From Streblospio benedicti (lineage: Eukaryota; Annelida; Polychaeta; Spionida; Spionidae): a stretch of 64,000 nt of DNA. Every line of letters starts with the position of its first letter. The stretch's first letter is position 1. The stretch is taken from assembly GCA_019095985.1 (NCBI GenBank), contig CM032665.1, forward strand, positions 33,916,995 to 33,980,994. Reading direction: 5' to 3'. A model generated the notes under the pieces. It was not told the origin of the DNA. It did no database searches and was given only the letters and a program-made list of their open reading frames with translations. Position numbers and translations under genes: made by a program. Positions 56,215 through 64,000 of this stretch are shown here, one piece after another.

Positions 56215-59200
56215 GAGAAACTAACTAACTAACTAACTATGTCTCCGGACAAGCTGGAGCTTTAACCGTTGCATCAATTTCGTTCAAACTTTACAAGACT
56301 ATGAGGTATGAGCGACACCGAAGCGATTCGATTTTGGGCGCTCTGCCAATTAAATTTTGCTTTCTAGAAGCGCTTTTATGACATTTTTAATGATATTCAA
56401 TGCACTTAGCCAGCAGGAAAAAAAATCAATATTCCAACCAAGCAGCAAAATTGATTATTGGATTTGAAACTTTATTGATTATCATCTTGTTATTCAGTAC
56501 TATTGTATGGCAACACAAATATCTTTTTGCTGGATATATTGATTCTGATTCATTCTGATGTTTTCTCCTCAAATTCATAAATTTCTTGATTGTAAAGTAT
56601 ACATTATTTCAGTATATATCTTAATTGCCCATGAGTCAACGTCGTTCTAGGGACGCAGTGTTCTTTGAACACTTTTGATCTAGTTTTAATAGTGAATATT
56701 TGAATATGTTGATATGAAATCCCAACTGAACACCATCCCATAAAGGATTTAGTTAACCCTATTATTTTCAAATAAATATGGTTAATTTTTATTTACTCAC
56801 ATCTTTGTCCATTTCAATATATCATGTGTCCTTGTGGAATTTGTTAAGCTTTAGTGCTACAAGATAGGTAAGTTTTGAGGCAAAGACATTATTTTGATTC
56901 CAGTTTTCTTAGGGCCTGGAGGCTCAAAGGCAAATTGAGAAACTCTAGACTTTGTGTAATGTTAGTTTCATGGGATACATGGTGGAGCATTTTGACTAAA
57001 CTCCAACCTAGTGGAACCATTATGTTAGCTATGTGGTGCTGGCAAAGGTTAGAATACGATATATCAAATGTACGGCAATCAATAGTAGCCTTTTGACTAT
57101 TACTATTTTCTATCTTGCCTAATGTCAAGTAAAGTAAGGAAGATTATTCAGTCATCTCACTAAAGGCGTTTGTACCCTTGTTGTTGTTTTGTTTCAAAGC
57201 ATTTAATGTACTGTACATACAGTCACTCCTTGAGGTGTAAAAGAACATGATGAATGGTACTGTAGAAGCGATGGCTAAGAAAGCTTTAATAGTAAACACT
57301 ATGACAATTTAGTTTGGTTCCAATCTCATCTATTGAAAATGTAAGACAAAAGTTAAACTCCCTGAACAATTTCTTAATATAAAGCCATTATTATGATATA
57401 TACATACAGACTGGCTGACTGAGAACTAAATCAAACAAGTTCACTGCAAATGTTTATATTGAATGACCGATTTTGCTATGATCAATCATGTATATGGACA
57501 TGAAAGTAAGCTTATAAGATGAAAAAAACCCAGATATACACTCTCAATGTTTCTGTTAAAACACCAATTTATCTTGCTTAGGCAGTGTCAAGTCTGCTTA
57601 CTTTTGGGCTCTTAGCAACAATGTTACTCATTCAAGAGGCATTGTATTCTGGGGGTTTGTAAGATGGGATTGCAGCATGGGCTGAATAAGGAATGTGTGA
57701 AAAGATAACATTGTATTTGATACTTTAACTTGCTATAAAGGGGAACTTCTTTATCTTTTTATGAACTTATGAGATGTGGTTAAATCTTAACATACTTATA
57801 GTTAGTCACACAACCGATATAGTTATGCATGTAGTGATTATACCACAAATGCACTTGATATAAAATCATTTCTTCATCAAAGAAAACTATTTTTCTTAAA
57901 AGAAAACTGTATCAAAGAAAACTATTTTTTCTTGACAAATGTGGTCAAAGAAGAAAGTTATCACTCAAGGTCCTTATATTCAATAAGTTACAGCATGGAA
58001 GAGCAAGTATCATTGATGCAATCAAAGCAAGACATAAATACGAACAACGAATTGAGCTATGGGCTCATAAAAGCTTCAATGACCTTGGGCCTTTAGAGAC
58101 ATCCTCTATTGAATGGCCTACTCCTAACGTGGCTACCAATATTTATAACCCAGCGTATTTTGTTTCAAAATGTAAGCTCTTGTCTTTTTGAGGAGTGAAC
58201 ATGGTATTTGAGCAAAAATAAAGTGAATGATTTCAAACACTTAGATTTTATGCAAGAGACTTGAGCATAAAATTTGTATTGATAATTTTTTAAAAGTATT
58301 TTTACACTATAATTGTGAGACGACCAAAACTTTTCAGCATAAATAATGATGGCGTACTTAAAGCGAGAACATAAAACCTTGTATTAATTATTGAAAAAAA
58401 CCACGTCAAGGTAGACTTTGACATTGTCATAGCACTTTCTATAAAAGGCCTTTGCTTATGTCAAAACCACATACAACTGATTTACAAAAAGCTAAGCAAG
58501 ACTTATATAAATGCAAAGTGGTCAAATGAGACATATGCTGATGGTAAAGCAATATTGCTTGGTAATTAAATGAGTTTAATTATGATATATGTCACCCAGA
58601 AAGAGAGGTGGACACTTTAGAAAGGTGGCCTTCATATGAACGACTTGGTTTGATACCTGTTATTGTGCCAACCATAGATGCTAAGTTTCATATAGATGAT
58701 TACTTTTTTCATCAGGATCAAGTCATGTTTTTCAGAAAATTTCTGTAGCAGGTGTTTTGTGTAACAAAGCCATAGCAAGTCGTGAGAATTTTAGATGTGT
58801 GAGAAAGTGTCACCATGTTAATGTGTTGAATTACTGCACAAGTCTGCATATATTTTGTACAATTATCTAATTTTACAATTAATAGCATACTCATTGTAAT
58901 ACCATGTACCTGATTGTAGAACTATTCTACAATGTAATTAACGTTCCAATACTCAATCATTTATATAAATTTAATAAAAGTTTATCAAAACTATATTGCT
59001 TTAGCGAATGATAGGGAAAACATAAATACCATTCTTTTTGAAAATCTAATATTTGTAACATTGGAATGCATGACAAGTTGGTTGACCCTCGGACTTGCAT
59101 TTGATAAAACACAGTAGCATTGCCCCAAGGCTCTTTTATTGTTAAAGAACAAAACTTCAAGATTTGTTTCAGTAAGAACTATTTTCTGTGAACAAATGGC

Positions 59201-62200
59201 AACAAAGGAGGTATAAAACAAAGGATATTTTTGTAAACTACATTATTTACATATATGCATGTACATTTGTATGTCCTCAAGTTTCATAGGTTTGTCAAAC
59301 ATGTACATTTTAACACTTGAGTTGAGCTAATTTCCCAGGTAATGTTATTAAATCTCCCCGGACGAAGTCCAGGGGAGATTTCTAGCTTTAGTGCTGTCCG
59401 TATGTATGTCTGTATGTCTGTATGTCTGTCTGTATGTCCGCGTCCACATGCTTAAAAGCTTATAACTTGTATGGAGTTATTTTATACCTATTATTCATAG
59501 AACAATCCTTGAGGATGGAACAAAATCATGCCTTCAATATTTGTTGTGAAAATGAATTCATGTATAAGTCTCTGAGTAAGTTGACTACATTGTATATGTA
59601 TGATACAGTTATAGCCACCTGCCTCCAGGGTACAAACCCCAGGCTAAGACAAATTAGATAATTTCATAAATTGATTGAATTTAGCAATAATAACATATGA
59701 TTAAAATCTAAAGTACAGTTGCAGTTTAGTCATATGGTCAACATGTACCTCTTTTATGTTTGTTATTTTTGTTACATTTATATCCAAAGTTGTATAATAC
59801 TCATTAATCTACATGCATTAAGTAGGCCTACACTTCACAAATATAAAATGATGTGGTCCTTTTTGCTTTTTCTGTCCGTTATCTGTTTTTATTTAGCTAC
59901 ATTTTCTGTAGCGATACAAATCTATGATCTAGTCTTCAGCAACCTTCTCAACACCCCTGCGTCCAATTAGCATAATATCAAAGTTCAGTTTCAAAAGCCG
60001 AAAAACTTTACTATTGGGACTAAAATCTCATAAATTATTGCTAAAGAAAACACAACACTCAACAATGTTTTCAGTGGCGAGTCTGGTGCAGGAAAGACAG
60101 TGGCTGCCAAGTACATCATGAACTACATAGCCAAGGTCTCGGGTGGCGGAAGCAGTGTGCAGCACATCAAAGACATCATCATAGAGTCAAACCCCTTACT
60201 GGAGGCATTTGGGAATGCGAAGACTGTTCGCAACAACAATTCGTCACGATTCGTGAGTCCAGATTTATGTTCATTAAATATTCTATATTTCACTTGTATT
60301 TTAATTTGAAAAGGAGCCTTTTTATGAGCTCAAAAATGTTTGAATTGGTAAAGTCAAACTTTAAGTTTCTTAAAATAAATATTTCATTTTGTACTCAAGA
60401 AATACAACATGAACCAACCTTATTTCATACTTTTATATTTACGTAGAATACAGCCAAAAAGTAAAACTATACACGATAAATAATGAAATTTTTGTTTAAA
60501 TGTACACATGTAGTTTCACACGTCTTCATAGCTTATAATATACTAGCTGTTGCCAGTCATGCTTTGCATTGGCACACCCTGGCATGGAACCCATCACCAT
60601 GCTTTTGACATTGACTCTTACACTTTATTCCCATTGGGAATTCAAGTAAATAATGTATATCAAAGAGTATAGTCACTATGTTAAGTACATGTATGTAAAA
60701 TATAGACGACACACAATGCTATCACTGCCAATATGACTTGACATATAACTTAAATGTATAATTGTACACATGGGGTTAAGAGAATGTCAGCAAAATGTCA
60801 GCTCATAAAGAGCAACATTTCATGACAAATAGATTTATAGTATAGAGAGATGATCAACATTCTAGACATTGCTTTTATATATGTGTGTGTGTAGAATTTG
60901 GATTTTTTATTACATGTAAATTAACATTGCTATTAGAAAAATATTTTTCAAGGATGAAAATATACATTTTGACTATAGTTTGCATATCACCTATGAACAT
61001 GTATTAATTACTTATAATTGAGATATCAGACTTATTAGTAACCTTTTGCAATTTGCAGGGAAAGTATGTAGAAATACAGTTCAGTCGCGGAGGTGAGCCC
61101 ATTGGTGGAAAAATCTCAAACTTCCTCTTGGAAAAAGTAAGTACACTAATGCAGAAATTGAGAATGTTCATCCTCAAATTATTGTATTCAATGAGTTTGA
61201 TAATATATCTAAAAATTGATTAACCTTTAATTCATTAACATGCATTATCAATTGAAAAACAATTAGGGGTAAAACCCATAGCTTACTTATGGCAACCATA
61301 CGGCATTGTACACCAACTGCGTCGATTGCTCCAATGCATTTTACATGTAGGTTAAACCCACAGTGAAATGGTGACTGCTAGCGGACTGCAGGGGGCTTTA
61401 ATCAGCATTTCTGTGGATCGCTTTTAATGACTTTTTATATGGGGGGGGCAAAAAAGAATAGCTGACGGGCATTGATGCCAGACATGCAAACTTGATTGTG
61501 TGGATGAACGCTTTTAATGATTTTTATATGGGGCAAAACCCAAATTGGTCTGGAAACAGAGCCTTTAGGGTAGAAATCAAGATTTTCTAAAAAATCAAAA
61601 AATGGCAGCTCCAAAGCTCCAAATGGCAGTTCACAGGTCAAAAATACTGTCTGGTTTACGGCGATCTATATTTTTATTTTGACGCATTTTTAGTTAGATT
61701 TGCTGTATGGCTGCCGCATCAAAGCGGCCATCAAAGATGCTGTGGGTTTTCCACCGCATGGCTACCAATTATCCGCTTTGAAGATGGCGAAATGATAATG
61801 TGTTTGAAACGTAATATTACAATTGAATGCTTGTCATTTCAGTCTCGAGTTGTGAGTCAGAATGCGGGAGAGCGGTGCTTTCATATCTTCTACCAGCTCA
61901 TTGCTGGAGTGGAAAATGAGTGGAAAGGTCTGTTGCTAAATCAGGGCTAGGTTGTATAATATTTGAGAGCATCACACTTAAAGATCTCTGGAGTAATATG
62001 CAATGACAACTTCATGTGCATGTTGGCTTTGGTTAAATGCAATCTATTTTTAAGAACATGTTAAATGACATGGCCAATATTATTTTTAAGAACATCTAGT
62101 TAAATGGAAAGGTTTAATGACATGCCCAGAGGCTTAAGTATTATATTATTATTTAGCAACTGGCTGTTTTGCTTCTCCCTCCATATGAGCTCTATATATA

Positions 62201-63300
62201 TACGGTGCCATAGCCTGTTTGTATTTTATGTTATTCTGTTATGTAGTTGAATCATTGCCATTGTATATCTAATGTCTATTTGAAAATGGTCAAGGATTGT
62301 GATAAAGTATTTCGTATCGTATATTACAGAGCATCTTGGGATCACGACCCCAGACTACTTTTTCTACTTGAATCAGAGTGGAACTTACAAAGTTGAAGAC
62401 ACAGACGACAAAAAGGAGTTTAACGACACCATGGTAATGTACTTATTTCTATTTCATGTATCGATATTTATGGCACAGGTATATTAAACAAGAATTCACA
62501 ATAGGCATGGAAACCAAAGAGGCATGAAATATAATAATTTTATTTTCACATATATATTACCAGAAAATGCAAAATATCCCACATTTATCTGAGATTCCTA
62601 AAATATTGAGTGTTTGTTACTATTTGATTGTATAACAAAGACAACTTTATGAAAAAATATGAAGAATTTTTTATTTCTTCTTTAAAAGACTTCATATAAT
62701 TTTTTACTGTTCCTTGTTTACTTACCGTATTCTTTCTAATAAGCAAACAGTGCCCTTAATAAAGACAAATTTCAACTAAAAACAAAAATACACTCTTGAG
62801 AAAAACAAACAGACATTGTTGTCGAAATATTGAGTTTGTATACATTTGTAAATTGTGATAGCTGTTGGTATGAAGAAAGTACTGTATTTATAAAATACAA
62901 AAGATGTCAATTAAGCGCACCCCAAAGCCACACCTTCGAACAATAAAAAACAGAATGCATCAACCTCAAACATTTCTTCACAACGCACCCAGCATATACC
63001 TGTGTGTTAGTCTTAATAAGGTACCAGGTAAATTAAATATTCGCAAAAAAAGCAAGATTTGTTTTATTCAATAATCTGTGTGAACAGGGGGGTGCGCTTA
63101 ATAGGGCAGGTGCGCTTGTTAGAATGAATACGGTATGTCAGAACTCTGGTTTCTGTGTACTACTCAGCATGCCATGTCTGTGATGTCTCTGAGCGACGAG
63201 ACACAGTACGAAGTGCTCAACATTGTGGCCAGCATCCTTCACATCGGCAACATCACGTTCGTGGAACAAGGGAACTATGCGCAGGTGGAAGACGAGGAGT
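51108..63300 (+). CDS. Class I myosin heavy chain, MYO1E/MYO1F type, N-terminal 297 residues (3' part outside window)
   Basis: Exons 51108-51110, 52089-52214, 53962-54051, 54422-54516, 60075-60252, 61059-61136, 61843-61927, 62330-62433 and 63168-63300 join in frame. The protein starts [18 protein letters not shown], nearly the MYO1E start, and continues through [26 protein letters not shown] and [12 protein letters not shown]. The P-loop [13 protein letters not shown] straddles exons 4/5. Switch I NNNSSRF GKY is split by the 60253 intron; then come [22 protein letters not shown] and [15 protein letters not shown]. Switch II, the converter, IQ motif and tail lie beyond the right edge. Long-tailed class I myosins bind membranes and actin in endocytosis and at the cell cortex. 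Whether it is orthologous to MYO1E, MYO1F or their ancestor cannot be told without the tail. The start codon occupies its own exon. Confidence 0.95.
51763..51809. repeat. (AT)n microsatellite
   Basis: About 23 AT dinucleotides in the intron that follows the start codon of the myosin gene (51111-52088). The rest of that intron is AT-rich with nothing recognised. Confidence 0.95.
52215..53961 (+). other. U12-type GT-AG intron of the myosin I gene
   Basis: The exon ends ...TGCATTTAT and the intron starts GTATCCTTT, the GT form of the U12 5' splice site. TTTCCTTTAAC at 53940-53950 resembles the U12 branch point, about 12 nt before the final AG. The join is phase 0 and gives [18 protein letters not shown], as expected for a class I myosin. 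The intron also contains a MITE copy (52243-52422), a stretch with repeated GGGCCCT motifs (about 52640-52920) and a TCCCACATCC-like repeat remnant (about 53605-53665). Confidence 0.75.
52243..52422 (+). mobile_element. GACCACC-family MITE, copy 4
   Basis: Starts CAGTAGAACGTCTCTATTGA and ends TTAATTGGAGGTTCTACTG, giving terminal inverted repeats of about 12 bp (CAGTAGAACCTC). The interior repeats AGAGGTGGTCTCGATAGAG. It begins 29 bp after the U12-type donor of the myosin gene. Confidence 0.7.
55125..55300 (+). mobile_element. tRNA-derived SINE, copy C
   Basis: TGTGCCGAGTGGATCTGGAG, CCAGAAGGTCGTGGGTCGAT and, downstream, GTGCCAATGACCTGGTGTA match copies A and B. The A box is partly degraded. 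Confidence 0.65.
56167..56239 (+). repeat. (AACT)n tetranucleotide array
   Basis: About seventeen AACT units, interrupted once by GAGAAACT. Confidence 0.95.
59350..59450 (-). mobile_element. Hairpin terminus of the AAATCTCCCC element family
   Basis: 59350-59381 is an almost perfect palindrome (AAATCTCCCCGGACGAAGTC then CAGGGGAGATTT), followed by CTAGCTTTAGTGCTGTCCGT and a TGTATGTC microsatellite. In reverse it matches the right end of the 44806-46254 element, including AAAGCTAGAAATCTCC. The other end of this copy was not found. Confidence 0.7.
60253..63167. other. Introns between myosin exons 5 and 9
   Basis: Introns 60253-61058, 61137-61842, 61928-62329 and 62434-63167 between the coding exons. 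61290-61780 has a GC-richer patch with GGCTGCCGCATCAAAGCGGC and a twice-repeated GCTTTTAATGATTTTTATAT-type phrase; nothing coding recognised. Confidence 0.5.
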
Positions 63301-63362
63301 GTGAGTTATAACATGTTCCGTGTGTCTTGGGCGCATGCTTGCTCTCAATCTCGTTGGACAGT

Positions 63363-63548
63363 ACAGTAGAACATCTCTGTTAGGACCATAAGTATTTGGG
63401 ACCAGTGTTTGTTTGTTTGTCACAATAGAGAGGTGGTTTGTATACAGAGGTTCGTTTTGGTAACTTTATGAAGGTTTGGGACCGTGAAAAGTGGTCTTGT
63501 TATAGAGGTGGTGTAAATAGAGATGTGGTCTTAATTGGAGGTTCTAAT
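63363..63548 (+). mobile_element. GACCACC-family MITE, copy 5
   Basis: Starts CAGTAGAACATCTCTGTTAG, ends TTAATTGGAGGTTCTAATC. Shares TATGAAGGTTTGGGACCG and GTGGTCTTGTTATAGAGGTG with copy 4. Lies 62 bp after myosin exon 9. The remaining window, 63549-64000, shows nothing recognised. Confidence 0.7.
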
Positions 63549-64000
63549 CCGATTACTGTATATAGAGACCTGTTTTACAATTAGAGAATTTTTTGTGAGC
63601 GGAGGCTTTCAAAAGAGACATTGATGAAGTTCTGTTAAGAGACCGTGTCATTTTTGATACATCTGTAAGCCAACTCTCTGTAATTTTACTGGATGTATTG
63701 CTCATTTTGTGTGTTCCAAGTAAAGAGTGATAACAATTCATTGGTGTAAAGATGCATGACAATCATTGGATGATACTATGACACAGTAGTTTCTATGACT
63801 GTGACTTAAGGTAGGGAGTGCCCTAAACAATGTATAAGCAATAGCTATTATTTACGATTTTTTACATGATGATGAATTCATGATCCAATATATGATGACA
63901 TTAACTGGAGTTTTTTTAAAAAGATTTTACCACTTTGTTTACGTTTACTGCCATGTTGAAAATCTACTAGGATATATATACCATACAGTGGGAAAATCTT

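Larger units (their letters stand above)
54517..60074. other. 5.6-kb intron of the myosin gene
   Basis: Holds SINE copy C (55125-55300), an (AACT)n array (56167-56239) and a hairpin terminus shared with the SLC30A5 intron element (59350-59450). The remainder is AT-rich; short frames there have no splice support or recognisable domains. Confidence 0.6.

Noticed and set aside
56160-56240. CRISPR-like array
   Set aside because: A simple AACT tetranucleotide run without spacers in animal DNA.

Overview
This window is nuclear DNA from an intron-rich, AT-rich invertebrate animal. Every confident gene is split by GT-AG introns (two look U12-type), exons are clearly richer in GC than their surroundings, and the families (SLC46-like MFS transporter, MOCS2, SLC30A5/ZnT5, long-tailed class I myosin) are animal-type. 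Introns carry tRNA-derived SINEs, non-LTR LINE fragments, MITEs and foldbacks. I cannot name the phylum. I saw no rRNA, functional tRNA, CRISPR array, LTR retrovirus or Polinton.

Layout. (1) 492-7073, plus: the 3' eight exons of an SLC46-like MFS transporter; its 5' end lies outside the window. (2) 10523-17141, minus: a complete five-exon gene for an unrecognised 719-residue charged, coiled-coil protein. (3) 20194-24823, minus: MOCS2, a dicistronic gene encoding both subunits of molybdopterin synthase, with only 15 nt between the two reading frames in the spliced mRNA. (4) 25131-36353, plus: a large unrecognised gene with a polyglutamine run, head-to-head with MOCS2 (307 bp between start codons), with a probable 16-nt microexon and two alternative ends. 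(5) 38767-48349, minus: SLC30A5 (ZnT5), 16 exons, 765 residues, with one AT-AC U12-type intron that houses a 1.45-kb element with higher-order tandem repeats. (6) 51108 to beyond the right edge, plus: a class I myosin of MYO1E/MYO1F type, whose first coding exon holds only the ATG and whose second coding intron has U12-type signals.

Five complete reading frames sum exactly to whole codons after conceptual splicing (719, 86, 148, 655 and 765 residues), the strongest internal support for the exon models. The genes do not form one pathway. The real couplings are the MOCS2A/MOCS2B mRNA and the shared MOCS2/polyQ-gene promoter region. Nothing resembles a new multi-gene system. The most notable items are the MOCS2 intercistronic arrangement, the two minor-spliceosome introns, the alternative last exon, and several non-autonomous element families.
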